56,030 nucleotides of DNA from Selenomonadaceae bacterium. GTDB lineage: Bacteria > Bacillota > Negativicutes > Selenomonadales > Selenomonadaceae. Under the pieces are notes generated by a model that searched no databases, was not told the DNA's origin, and saw only the letters and a program-made list of their open reading frames with translations. The DNA lies in NCBI GenBank assembly GCA_017428215.1, contig JAFRRH010000009.1, forward strand, positions 1-56,030. Direction: 5' to 3'. Each line of letters opens with the position of its first letter. Position 1 is the first letter of the stretch. Positions 27,203 through 35,595 of this stretch are shown in pieces. The position numbers and the translations under genes are program-made.

Positions 27203-28450
27203 ATGGATTTATTCGACACTGTTGACGATAAAAAATATCAGCCGCTCGCCGAACGAATGAGACCGAAAAATTTATCAGACTTCGCGGGGCAAGAAAAAAT
27301 TTTACGCGGCACACTCGGCAAGATGATTGCTGAAGGTAAAACGCCGTCATTAATTTTTTTCGGCGAACCTGGAACGGGCAAGACGACACTCGCCAAAATT
27401 ATCGCGAATACTACAGAAAGTAATTTTGTCAAAGTCAACGCGGCATTGTCGGGAATTGCCGAACTGCGCGGCATTGTTAAAGAGGCAGAGGAGCAACGCA
27501 AATTTTATCGGCGGCGGACGATTTTATTTATTGACGAAATTCACCGTTTTAACAAAGGTCAGCAAGATTTTCTGTTGCCGTATGTCGAGGACGGACGGAT
27601 AATTTTAATCGGCGCGACGACTGAAAACCCATTTTTTGAAGTCAACGCCGCCCTTTTAAGCCGTGTTAAAATTGTTCGCCTTGAAAAGCTTACGACTTCT
27701 GACATAAAAAAAATTTTAGCCCGCGCAGTGGAGCTTGAAAAATTTTCCGTCGAGGAACGTGCACTGGAAATTATCGCAGATTTTGCGGACGGCGATGCGC
27801 GTATGGCGTTGAATCTTTTGGAGCAAGCATCATTTAGCGGGAAAATTTCCGTCGAAACTTTAAAAAATTTGCTCGGCGAAAAAATTCGACGCTACGACAA
27901 AAAGGGCGATAATCACTACGACACGGCAAGCGCGTTTATAAAAAGTATGCGCGGTTCTGACCCCGACGCGGCGATTTTTTATTTAGCAAAGATGATTGAC
28001 GGCGGCGAGGATTTAAAATTCATTGCGCGGCGAATTGTAATCTGCGCGGCAGAGGATGTTGGCAACGCCGACCCTCAAGCTTTGATTTTGGCAAATGCGG
28101 CGGCTCAAGCGGCTCAATTCGTCGGTTTACCCGAAGCGCGAATTATTTTGGCTCAAGCCGTCACATACATTGCGGCGGCTCCCAAATCCAATGCGGCTTA
28201 TTTGGCGATTGACAAAGCTCTTGCCGACACTCAAGGCGACGTCCCTAAACATTTACGAGATACTCATTATAAAGGCGCAAAAACTTTTGGACACGGCGTC
28301 GATTATAAATATCCTCACGACTTTGAAAATCATTTCGTCAAGCAACAGTATTTGCCCGATAAAAAAATTTCCGCGCGATATTACGAGCCGACTACGCAGG
28401 GCGCAGAAGCGGCGATTAAAGAGAGGCTTGAAAAAATTTGGCACAATTAA
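27203..28450 (+). CDS. rarA: Replication-associated recombination protein A (MgsA/RarA)
   Basis: AAA+ ATPase related to clamp loaders that acts at stalled forks. The 415 residues contain Walker A GEPGTGKTT, Walker B FIDEIHRF, sensor 1 GATTENP and the C-terminal tetramerisation part (SNAAYLAIDKALAD, VPKHLRDTHYKGAK). It follows tatD in the same chain. Its 3' end overlaps an AraC-type regulator gene by 13 bases. Confidence 0.96.
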   Translation: MDLFDTVDDKKYQPLAERMRPKNLSDFAGQEKILRGTLGKMIAEGKTPSLIFFGEPGTGKTTLAKIIANTTESNFVKVNAALSGIAELRGIVKEAEEQRKFYRRRTILFIDEIHRFNKGQQDFLLPYVEDGRIILIGATTENPFFEVNAALLSRVKIVRLEKLTTSDIKKILARAVELEKFSVEERALEIIADFADGDARMALNLLEQASFSGKISVETLKNLLGEKIRRYDKKGDNHYDTASAFIKSMRGSDPDAAIFYLAKMIDGGEDLKFIARRIVICAAEDVGNADPQALILANAAAQAAQFVGLPEARIILAQAVTYIAAAPKSNAAYLAIDKALADTQGDVPKHLRDTHYKGAKTFGHGVDYKYPHDFENHFVKQQYLPDKKISARYYEPTTQGAEAAIKERLEKIWHN

Positions 28451-29295
28451 TCGAACTTTCCGCACAAGAAAAATCTCCGTTCGAGAGCGAGCCGCAACTT
28501 GTGGGCGTTTATCATTGGCACGAATTGCGCTCCATGCACTTGCACGACGATCGCGTTGAATTAAATTTTATTTTGTCGGGCAATGGTTTGATTGTCGTTG
28601 ACGGCGAACTTTGCAACGCGCAGGCAGGCGACGTTTTGATTTACAATGCCGGTGCGCTCCACGACGAGAGTTTGATTTTGACCGCGCAAATGAACGCTTG
28701 GTGCATTGCCGTCACGAATTTAAAACTTCCCGTGCGCCCCGTAAATGAATTTGTCCCGAAAAATTTTCATCCGCGCATTCCCTGCCAAGCCGTCGCCGAG
28801 CAACTCGCACAACTTTATCCGTTGATTCATTTTTATGCGGAGCAATCGGACGGCTATCAAATCGCAAATTCTTTAGCCCGCGCAGTTGTGCTTATCGTTT
28901 ACAAAGTTATTCATTCGACTGCTATCGAATCAACCAGAGAAAAAAATTTCATCGTCGAGCGAGTTAAGAATTATATCGAGGAACATTACGCCGAAGATTT
29001 GAGCCTTGCAGAGTTAAACGGGCTTGTTCACTCCAACGAATTTTATCTTTCGCATGTTTTCAAAAAGGCAACGGGCTATTCGCCTAAAGAATATATTTTG
29101 CGTCGGCGAATCGGCAAAGCGCAATGCCTTTTGAGTTATACGTCGTTATCGCTTACGGAAATATCTGCGCGGGTTGGCTACGATGATTCAAATTATTTCA
29201 GCCGCGCTTTTAAGAAAATTATCGGAATGTCGCCGCGACTTTATCGTCAAAAATGGCGCGAGTCTTCAAGCGGTGCTGTACCTTCCGACATATAA
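28438..29295 (+). CDS. AraC-family transcriptional regulator with cupin domain
   Basis: A 285-residue regulator. The N-terminal cupin sensor (HLHDDRVELNFILSGNG, AGDVLIYNAGALHDE) is followed by two helix-turn-helix units in the C-terminal 100 residues (LSLAELNGLVHSNEFYLSHVF, and SLTEISARVGYDDSNYFSRAF cut here at 20 residues as ISARVGYDDSNYFSRAF). TTG at 28438 overlaps rarA, with GAGAGG upstream. Ligand and targets are unknown; no sugar gene is adjacent. Confidence 0.88.
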   Translation: MAQLIELSAQEKSPFESEPQLVGVYHWHELRSMHLHDDRVELNFILSGNGLIVVDGELCNAQAGDVLIYNAGALHDESLILTAQMNAWCIAVTNLKLPVRPVNEFVPKNFHPRIPCQAVAEQLAQLYPLIHFYAEQSDGYQIANSLARAVVLIVYKVIHSTAIESTREKNFIVERVKNYIEEHYAEDLSLAELNGLVHSNEFYLSHVFKKATGYSPKEYILRRRIGKAQCLLSYTSLSLTEISARVGYDDSNYFSRAFKKIIGMSPRLYRQKWRESSSGAVPSDI

Positions 29296-29322
29296 AAAAA
29301 TCCCCGCCGATGTTGACGGGGA
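29294..29322. terminator. Bidirectional terminator between the AraC gene and the small membrane protein
   Basis: TCCCCG (29301-29306) pairs with CGGGGA (29317-29322). On the minus strand it is followed by T7. On the plus strand it is followed by AAATTTTATTT, which is weaker. Confidence 0.78.
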
Positions 29323-29353
29323 AAATTTTATTTATGTTGAAGGGTTAGCTCGT

Positions 29354-29473
29354 TCAGAAAAAATTTTGAGTAATCGCGGTGAGCAAAAATCCTACCGTGC
29401 ACACGCCAGCAAACAATGTAACTGCCATCTCGTAAATTTTATCTCCGTCGAAAATTTTATCGTTGTTTTTCAT
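29354..29473 (-). CDS. Small single-span membrane protein (39 residues)
   Basis: Starting at the ATG at 29473, directly after AAAGGAGCG, this frame encodes 39 residues: a charged start (MKNNDKIFDGDKIYE) and one hydrophobic helix (MAVTLFAGVCTVGFLLTAI). It has its own -10 box (29520-29525) and a terminator at 29322-29294, so it is a complete small transcription unit. The longer frame to 29614 lacks a ribosome site. I do not recognise it. Confidence 0.68.
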   Translation of the reverse strand: MKNNDKIFDGDKIYEMAVTLFAGVCTVGFLLTAITQNFF

Positions 29474-29519
29474 GATTAATCGCTCCTTTAAAACTTTTTT
29501 TGCCCTTTGGACAGTGTGA

Positions 29520-29525
29520 ATTATA
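29520..29525 (-). promoter_or_regulatory. -10 box for the small membrane protein gene
   Basis: TATAAT read on the minus strand, about 47 bases before the ATG at 29473. No good -35 is visible 16-18 bases upstream. Confidence 0.45.
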
Positions 29526-29639
29526 TCAGAGGTGCGCAGAATTTCCTTGACGAGATTGACTAAATTTTTAGCGGCAATCGTTGTAATAACGGCTTTGAAA
29601 AATTTTGTACGCAAAAACCAGGACGATTTTGCTATTTTG

Positions 29640-29668
29640 TTGACGTTGCGTCTTTTGAATGGTAAATT
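29640..29668 (+). promoter_or_regulatory. Promoter of the ilvA-rsmD-coaD unit
   Basis: TTGACG (29640-29645), 17-base spacer, TAAATT (29663-29668), followed by GGGAGG and the TTG start at 29698. Confidence 0.7.
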
Positions 29669-29697
29669 ATCTGCACTAAGGAACGGGAGGTTTTAAA

Positions 29698-30948
29698 TTG
29701 AGCGAAGAAAAATTTTCACCCGCCGAAATTGTCGAGCGCACGACGATAGCCGACGTTTACCGCGCAGATAAACAATTGGCGGGCATTGTAAAGAAAACGA
29801 AACTTATATCGAGCGATTTTTTTTCGGAGCTGAGCGGCAACGAGGTTTTTCTCAAGCCCGAAAATATGCAACACACTGGAGCTTTCAAATTGCGCGGGGC
29901 GTATAACAAAATCAGCCACTTAACAGAGGACGAACGCCAGCGCGGAGTTATCACGGCGTCGGCGGGCAATCACGCGCAAGGAGTTGCATTCGCCGCGCAG
30001 AAACTCGGAGTCAAAGCGGTTATATGTATGCCGGCAACTACGCCGATTTTAAAAGTTGAGGCGACTAAAGCTTATGGCGCGGAAGTTGTCTTGCACGGTG
30101 ACGGATTCGACGACGCTTATCAACACAGCTTGGAACTTTGCAAGGCGCATGGCTATGTTTACGTTCACCCGTTCAACGACTTGGAAGTTTTGCTTGGACA
30201 GGGCACGACCGCGCTTGAAATTATTAACGAACTTAAAGACGTTGACGCAATTTTAGTTCCGATTGGCGGTGGCGGATTTGCGAGCGGCGTTGCATTGGCT
30301 ACTAAAGTTGTTAGCCCGCAAGTTAAAGTTATCGGCGTGGAACCAGAGAACGCGGCTTGCATGAAGGCGGCACTCGACGCGGGAAAAATCGTTTCGCTTA
30401 AAAGTTCGGACACGGTAGCGGACGGTTGCGCAGTAAAGACGGCAGGCGATTTAACTTTTGCTTTCTGCCAAAAATATCTCGACGAAATTATTACCGTCAA
30501 CGAAATGGAAATTATGTCCGCGCTTTTATTTTTAATTGAAAAGCATAAACTAATCGCGGAAGGCGCGGGCGTCTTAAGTTTGGCGGCGTTGAATAAATTA
30601 GATTTTAAGGGCAAAAAAGTTGTGGCTATCGTCAGCGGCGGCAATATCGACATTTCAACATTGAGTGCGTTGATTGATAAGGCGTTAATTGTTCGCGGCA
30701 GAATTTTCTGTTTTGGCGTGTTGCTTGCCGATAAGCCAGGCGAACTTTTGAACGTTTCAAGAATTTTGACGGAAGAAAATGCCAACGTCATCAAACTTGA
30801 ACACGACCAAGCACGAGTGACGGACAGTTTTAAAAAGGTTGTGTTGGAAGTAACGGTTGAAACGCACAATCAACAGCACATTGACAGAATAGTTGCCGCC
30901 TTGAATCGCAATGGCTACGAGATTGAAAAAATCGACTTGTTAAGATAA
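29698..30948 (+). CDS. ilvA: Threonine ammonia-lyase (short form with ACT domain)
   Basis: PLP enzyme turning threonine into 2-oxobutanoate, the entry to isoleucine. The 416 residues show the Schiff-base lysine in HTGAFKLRGAYNK, the Gly-rich GGGGFASG and a single C-terminal ACT-like domain (DKPGELLNVSRILTEENANV). The single short regulatory domain resembles the 400-residue Firmicute type and differs from the E. coli IlvA double domain. A catabolic TdcB-like role is the alternative. The start is TTG at 29698, eight bases after GGGAGG. ilvB lies 18 kb away. Confidence 0.93.
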   Translation: MSEEKFSPAEIVERTTIADVYRADKQLAGIVKKTKLISSDFFSELSGNEVFLKPENMQHTGAFKLRGAYNKISHLTEDERQRGVITASAGNHAQGVAFAAQKLGVKAVICMPATTPILKVEATKAYGAEVVLHGDGFDDAYQHSLELCKAHGYVYVHPFNDLEVLLGQGTTALEIINELKDVDAILVPIGGGGFASGVALATKVVSPQVKVIGVEPENAACMKAALDAGKIVSLKSSDTVADGCAVKTAGDLTFAFCQKYLDEIITVNEMEIMSALLFLIEKHKLIAEGAGVLSLAALNKLDFKGKKVVAIVSGGNIDISTLSALIDKALIVRGRIFCFGVLLADKPGELLNVSRILTEENANVIKLEHDQARVTDSFKKVVLEVTVETHNQQHIDRIVAALNRNGYEIEKIDLLR

Positions 30949-30953
30949 AATCT

Positions 30954-31499
30954 ATGAGAATTATTACGGGACGAGCAAAAGGTTTGCGATTGAAGACACC
31001 AAAAAATTTTTCGACGCGACCGACTGCCGACAGAGTTAAGGAATCACTTTTCAGCATATTGAGCGGGCTGATAAATTTTTCGGAGATAAAATCTGTGTTG
31101 GACATTTTCGCGGGCACGGGAGCTTTGGGATTAGAATCTATATCACGCGGCGCAAATTCGGCAACATTTATCGACACGGCGACAACGGAAATAATTCGCG
31201 ACAACGTGACGCGAGCAAAGTTTGATAACTGTACAATCCTGCGCGGCGACTTTGAAAAAATTTTGCGTCGGCTAAGTAAGCAAGGCTTAACATTCGATTT
31301 AATATTCAGCGACCCGCCATATGCAAGAGGATTGGCGCAAAAATCTTTGAACCTTATCGCGGAATTAAACTTATCAAACGGGCTTATAATCATCGAACAC
31401 GGCGCGGAAGAAATTTTAGCCAGCGACTTTGAAATTGTACGGAAAATAAATTACGGACACACGACGGCTATAACAATTTTTGAAAGGAAATTAACATGA
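30954..31499 (+). CDS. rsmD: 16S rRNA (guanine966-N2)-methyltransferase RsmD
   Basis: A 181-residue SAM-dependent methyltransferase. MRIITGRAKGLRLKTP and RPTADRVKESLFSIL open the protein, DIFAGTGALGLESISRGA binds SAM, and FSDPPYARG is the catalytic motif. It starts five bases after ilvA without a clear ribosome site, so it probably relies on coupling. It overlaps coaD by four bases, the common rsmD-coaD pair. Confidence 0.95.
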   Translation: MRIITGRAKGLRLKTPKNFSTRPTADRVKESLFSILSGLINFSEIKSVLDIFAGTGALGLESISRGANSATFIDTATTEIIRDNVTRAKFDNCTILRGDFEKILRRLSKQGLTFDLIFSDPPYARGLAQKSLNLIAELNLSNGLIIIEHGAEEILASDFEIVRKINYGHTTAITIFERKLT

Positions 31500-31975
31500 A
31501 GAGAGCACTTTGCACGGGGAGTTTTGACCCTGTAACAAATGGACACATAAATATTTTTGAGCGGGCGGCAAAATTAGTTGACGAACTGATTATCTGCGTG
31601 TTTATTAATGAGCAAAAAAAATTTCTGTTTAACATGCAAGAGCGCGTAGAACTCCTTCGCGAGGCGACAGTTCATATCGACAACGTGACAGTTGACGGTT
31701 GCAACGGACTTGCCGCCGATTATATCAGAGAACACGACGTTAACTTGATAATTCGCGGATTGCGTTCGGCGGCGGATTTTGAATACGAGGTAAACAAAGC
31801 TCAAATGATGCGGCACCTTATCCCGACTGCCGACACGATTTTTTTATTGACAGCTCCAGAGTTTTTGTTTATAAGTTCTTCGGGCGTGAGAGAATTAGCG
31901 CATTTCGGCGGCGACGTGCACGGCTTAGTTCCGGAGTGCGTGGAGTTCGCCCTTCAAGCAAAAATGAAAATTTAA
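31496..31975 (+). CDS. coaD: Phosphopantetheine adenylyltransferase
   Basis: Penultimate enzyme of coenzyme A synthesis. The 159 residues begin with the nucleotidyltransferase motif TGSFDPVTNGHINIF and include NLIIRGLRSAADFEYE and FISSSGVREL. ATGA overlap with rsmD. Length and motifs are typical. Confidence 0.97.
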   Translation: MKRALCTGSFDPVTNGHINIFERAAKLVDELIICVFINEQKKFLFNMQERVELLREATVHIDNVTVDGCNGLAADYIREHDVNLIIRGLRSAADFEYEVNKAQMMRHLIPTADTIFLLTAPEFLFISSSGVRELAHFGGDVHGLVPECVEFALQAKMKI

Positions 31976-32009
31976 ATTCCTCAAATAAAAATCGCAAGAG
32001 GGGATGATT

Positions 32010-32741
32010 ATGGCAGTACGCAACACATTGGATAAAATAGAAAGTCTGGTGGCGGGTGCGCCGCATTTGCCGTTGACGAACAAAACAGTCATATCGGAAG
32101 AAGAATTGGTTCGACTGGTGGAAGAATTGCGCAAGGATTTGCCGCAAGAATTAGAACACGCCTCAGAAGTCATGAAGGAACGCGACAATATCTTACAAAA
32201 CGCACAGGCAGAGGCAAGTAACATCATACGGCAAGCGCAACTGCAAGTAGAACAAATGCTCGACGAAAATGATATAGTCGTCAAGGCGCGGGAAAAGTCG
32301 CGTATGGTTTTAAGTCAAGCGCAACAACAGGAAGCGGAAATTATGGAGCGTACGCGGCAAAATTCTAAGCAGTTGCAAGAAGACGCCGACCGCTACGCCA
32401 ATCAAGTTTTCGACCAGCTGATAGCGCACGTGACGAATACCTTTCAAGGCGTGCAACAGGCGCAAGCGGGGCTTGAACATGCGCGAAATATTTTACAGCA
32501 AGCCAAGCTCCAAATGAATCAACAGGCGGCTCAACAAGCCTACGCGCAATCTTATTCGCAATCAAGTTATACTCAATCGCAACAATACGACCAAAGTCAA
32601 CAATATAATCCGCCGCCGCAACAGCAACAGTACGACCAAGCGCAACAGTACACCACGCCTCAACCAGACCAGAATCAGCAATATAATCAACCGCAACAGT
32701 ACAATCAACCGTCGCCACAATATCAGCAAGAACAACGATAA
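32010..32741 (+). CDS. Coiled-coil protein with Gln/Tyr/Pro-rich tail
   Basis: About 243 residues. Residues 20-175 are predicted from heptads and charge to be a long coiled coil (EEELVRLVEELRKDL, EASNIIRQAQLQVEQM), somewhat like F-type ATPase subunit b or DivIVA-like proteins. From about 180 to the end it is a low-complexity QQYDQ/QQYNQP tail. No signal peptide or membrane span is seen. The start at ATG 32010 fits GAGGGG; an earlier ATG at 32004 overlaps that site. It follows coaD and is closed by a terminator. Function unknown. Confidence 0.75.
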   Translation: MAVRNTLDKIESLVAGAPHLPLTNKTVISEEELVRLVEELRKDLPQELEHASEVMKERDNILQNAQAEASNIIRQAQLQVEQMLDENDIVVKAREKSRMVLSQAQQQEAEIMERTRQNSKQLQEDADRYANQVFDQLIAHVTNTFQGVQQAQAGLEHARNILQQAKLQMNQQAAQQAYAQSYSQSSYTQSQQYDQSQQYNPPPQQQQYDQAQQYTTPQPDQNQQYNQPQQYNQPSPQYQQEQR

Positions 32742-32751
32742 AAACTTTAAA

Positions 32752-32776
32752 CGGAGTCTACAGACTCTGTTTTTTA
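32752..32776 (+). terminator. Terminator of the ilvA...coiled-coil unit
   Basis: GGAGTC and GACTCT pair around a TACA loop (32754-32769), followed by T6. Confidence 0.7.
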
Positions 32777-32804
32777 TTGCACTTAAAAATTTCTTTGCTA
32801 TAAT
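32777..32804 (+). promoter_or_regulatory. Promoter of rfbD
   Basis: TTGCAC (32777-32782), 16-base spacer, TATAAT (32799-32804), then GGAGG and the ATG at 32837. Confidence 0.65.
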
Positions 32805-32836
32805 CTTTTACATTTGACATATGGAGGAATTCACAA

Positions 32837-33676
32837 ATGATTTTAGTTACAGGCATAACAGGACAGCTCGGTTTTGACGTTTTAAAGGAGCTTAAGCAAC
32901 GCGGCGCAGACGTTATCGGCACAACGCGCAAGGAAATTGATTTGACGACGGAAACGGGCGCGAAAAATTTTATCCTCGACAAAAAACCCGATACGGTGAT
33001 TCACTGCGCGGCTTACACTGCGGTTGACAAGGCGGAAAGCGAATCTGAACTTGCGCTGACTGTCAATGGATTTGGCACTCGTTGGATAGCGGAGGCTTGT
33101 CGCGAAGTCGGAGCAAAGATGATTTACATTAGTACCGATTACGTTTTTGGCGGCGACGGCAGAACGCCTTACGAAGTTCACGACGAGAAAAAACCCGTCA
33201 ACGTCTACGGACGGAGCAAACTTTTGGGCGAGGACGCTGTAAGCGCGATTCTTGATAGACATTTTATCGTTCGTGTTAGCTGGGTTTTCGGTATTAACGG
33301 AAAAAATTTCGTAAAGACTATGCTCCGCCTCGCCGAAACTAAAAATAAACTCAACGTCGTTAACGACCAAATTGGTAGTCCAACTTACACCGTAGACTTA
33401 GCAAAACTTTTGGCTGATATGGCGGCTACGGAAAAATTCGGCACTTATCACGCTTCAAACGAGGGCTTTTGTTCGTGGTCGGATTTTGCTAGAGAAATTT
33501 TTGAGCAAGCTGGACTTGACGTTGAAGTTGACGGCATTCCGACGATTGAATATCCGACACCTGCGCGGCGTCCGTTTAATTCGCGGCTTAGCAAAAAATC
33601 ACTCGACGAGGCGGGCTTTAACCGACTGCCCGCTTGGCAAGATGCCGTTAAAAGATTTTTATCTGAACTCAAGTAG
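32837..33676 (+). CDS. rfbD: dTDP-4-dehydrorhamnose reductase
   Basis: Last enzyme of dTDP-L-rhamnose synthesis. The 279-residue short-chain dehydrogenase has the NAD(P) loop GITGQLGFDV, ISTDYVFGGDGRTPY, the catalytic YGRSK and a C-terminal RPFNSRLSKKSLDEAGF. It is monocistronic, with its own promoter. rfbB is about 12 kb away on the other strand and rfbA/rfbC are not in the window. Confidence 0.94.
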   Translation: MILVTGITGQLGFDVLKELKQRGADVIGTTRKEIDLTTETGAKNFILDKKPDTVIHCAAYTAVDKAESESELALTVNGFGTRWIAEACREVGAKMIYISTDYVFGGDGRTPYEVHDEKKPVNVYGRSKLLGEDAVSAILDRHFIVRVSWVFGINGKNFVKTMLRLAETKNKLNVVNDQIGSPTYTVDLAKLLADMAATEKFGTYHASNEGFCSWSDFAREIFEQAGLDVEVDGIPTIEYPTPARRPFNSRLSKKSLDEAGFNRLPAWQDAVKRFLSELK

Positions 33677-33687
33677 AATTCTTTAGA

Positions 33688-33716
33688 TTGACGCCATAAG
33701 CCAATTAAGATATAAT
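33688..33716 (+). promoter_or_regulatory. Promoter of glmS and the downstream defence/lipid chain
   Basis: TTGACG (33688-33693), 17-base spacer, TATAAT (33711-33716). The leader to the glmS ATG is only about 45 bases, too short for a glmS ribozyme. Confidence 0.82.
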
Positions 33717-33765
33717 CGCCGCAATGATTCATAGAAATTTCATTCACTGACGGAGGATAACGAAC

Positions 33766-35595
33766 ATGTGCGGGATTGTAGGATATATTGGCGATAAAAA
33801 GGCGGCACCAATTCTTTTGGACGGGTTGACGAAATTAGAATATCGCGGCTATGATTCGGCGGGTATTGCTGTCGATTGCGGCGAAAATATTTTTATTGAA
33901 AAATCCGTTGGGCGGCTTGACGCACTTAAGGATAAACTTAAAAATAATTTGCCAGACGGCACAGTTGGAATTGGTCACACGCGCTGGGCGACGCACGGAC
34001 GCCCCTCCGACAGCAACGCCCATCCACACACCGATTGTCACGGAGATTTTGTCGTCGTCCACAATGGTATTATCGAAAATTATTTGCCGCTCAAAGAAGA
34101 TTTAATTGCTAAGGGGCATAAATTTACTTCCGAAACTGACACCGAAGTTATCGCGCATTTAGTCGAGGAAGTTTATCGCGGCGACTTTATCGAGGCTGTT
34201 CGCGAAGTTTTAAGCAAAGTTGAGGGTTCGTATTCGCTGGCGTTTATGGCGAAGGCGCACCCTGACATTTTAATTTGCGCTAAACAGGATAATCCGCTGA
34301 TTGTTGGCTTAGGGCGCGGCGAAAATTTTATTGCTTCCGATATTCCCGCGATTATTAACCACACGCGACAAACTTATATTTTAAACGACGGCGAACTTGC
34401 GCTCGTTAAAAAAGATTCGGTGCAAATTCTCAATCGTCAAGGCGGGTTAGTCAATAAAAAAATTTTTCACGTGACTTGGAACGCGGAGGCGGCGGAAAAG
34501 GGCGGCTACGAACACTTCATGCTTAAAGAAATTAACGAGCAACCTAAAGCCGTCCGCGACACCATGAGTAAACGCATTGCCAAAGACGGTAGCGCAATCG
34601 TTCTCGACGAGCTGAACTGGAATAAAAATTTTCTTGACGGTATCGACAAAATTTATATCGTGGCATGTGGTACGGCTTATCATGCGGGGCTTGTCGGTAA
34701 ATTTTATATCGAAAAGCTTGCGCGTAAATTGGTTGAAGTTGATTTGGCTAGCGAATACCGTTACCGCGATCCGATTGTTGACGAGAAAACTTTAGTCATT
34801 GTCGTCAGTCAATCCGGTGAAACGTCAGATACTTTAGCCGCGCTGAAAGAATCTAAACGGCTCGGCGCGAAAACTTTAGCTATAACAAACGTCGTAGGTT
34901 CGTCGATTGCCCGCGAGGCTCATCAAGTTATTCACACGTGGGCAGGTCCTGAAATTGCCGTTGCCTCGACTAAAGCTTACACCACGCAATTAATTTTAAT
35001 GTTCATGCTCGCGTTGTATATGGCGCAGATTTGCGGAACTCTTCCCGCTGAAAGAATTCGCGAATTGATTTGCCGCTTGAAAAAAATCCCCGCGCAGATT
35101 AGCGAAACTTTATCCGACGTGGAGCCGATTAAAACTTTTGCACGGCAATACGGCTTTAATGAGGACGTATTTTATATCGGGCGCAGTCTGGACTATGACG
35201 TTGCTTTGGAAGGTGCGCTCAAGCTTAAAGAAATTTCCTACATTCACGCGGAGGCTTATGCGTCGGGCGAACTTAAACACGGAACTTTAGCTTTAATCGT
35301 CGAAGGCGTGCCGGTTATCGCGCTTGCCACTCAAAAATCCGTCTACGAAAAAACTTTATCCAACATTAAAGAAGTCAAAGCACGCGACGCGATTGTAATC
35401 GGCATTGCGGCGGTGGGCGATACCGAACTTGAAAAATATCTTGACCACGTTATCTTTGTGCCTGAAACTGACGAACTTTTAATTCCGCTGTTAACTGTCG
35501 TGCCGTTACAACTTTTAGCGTATTATGCGGCGATAACTCGCGGTTGCGACGTGGATAAGCCGCGCAATTTGGCAAAGTCGGTGACGGTTGAATGA
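33766..35595 (+). CDS. glmS: Glutamine-fructose-6-phosphate aminotransferase (isomerizing)
   Basis: Makes glucosamine-6-phosphate for peptidoglycan and lipopolysaccharide. The 609 residues comprise an N-terminal glutaminase domain with the catalytic Cys after Met (MCGIVGYIGD), THGRPSDSNAHPH, and two SIS domains (VSQSGETSDTLAAL, KLKEISYIHAEAYASGELKHG), ending NLAKSVTVE. The stop overlaps the DUF262 gene by four bases, tying a housekeeping enzyme to a defence gene. No ribozyme fits in the leader. Confidence 0.97.
   Translation: MCGIVGYIGDKKAAPILLDGLTKLEYRGYDSAGIAVDCGENIFIEKSVGRLDALKDKLKNNLPDGTVGIGHTRWATHGRPSDSNAHPHTDCHGDFVVVHNGIIENYLPLKEDLIAKGHKFTSETDTEVIAHLVEEVYRGDFIEAVREVLSKVEGSYSLAFMAKAHPDILICAKQDNPLIVGLGRGENFIASDIPAIINHTRQTYILNDGELALVKKDSVQILNRQGGLVNKKIFHVTWNAEAAEKGGYEHFMLKEINEQPKAVRDTMSKRIAKDGSAIVLDELNWNKNFLDGIDKIYIVACGTAYHAGLVGKFYIEKLARKLVEVDLASEYRYRDPIVDEKTLVIVVSQSGETSDTLAALKESKRLGAKTLAITNVVGSSIAREAHQVIHTWAGPEIAVASTKAYTTQLILMFMLALYMAQICGTLPAERIRELICRLKKIPAQISETLSDVEPIKTFARQYGFNEDVFYIGRSLDYDVALEGALKLKEISYIHAEAYASGELKHGTLALIVEGVPVIALATQKSVYEKTLSNIKEVKARDAIVIGIAAVGDTELEKYLDHVIFVPETDELLIPLLTVVPLQLLAYYAAITRGCDVDKPRNLAKSVTVE

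Noticed and set aside
33717..33765. glmS ribozyme
   Set aside because: The leader between the promoter and glmS is only about 45 bases, far shorter than the ribozyme.
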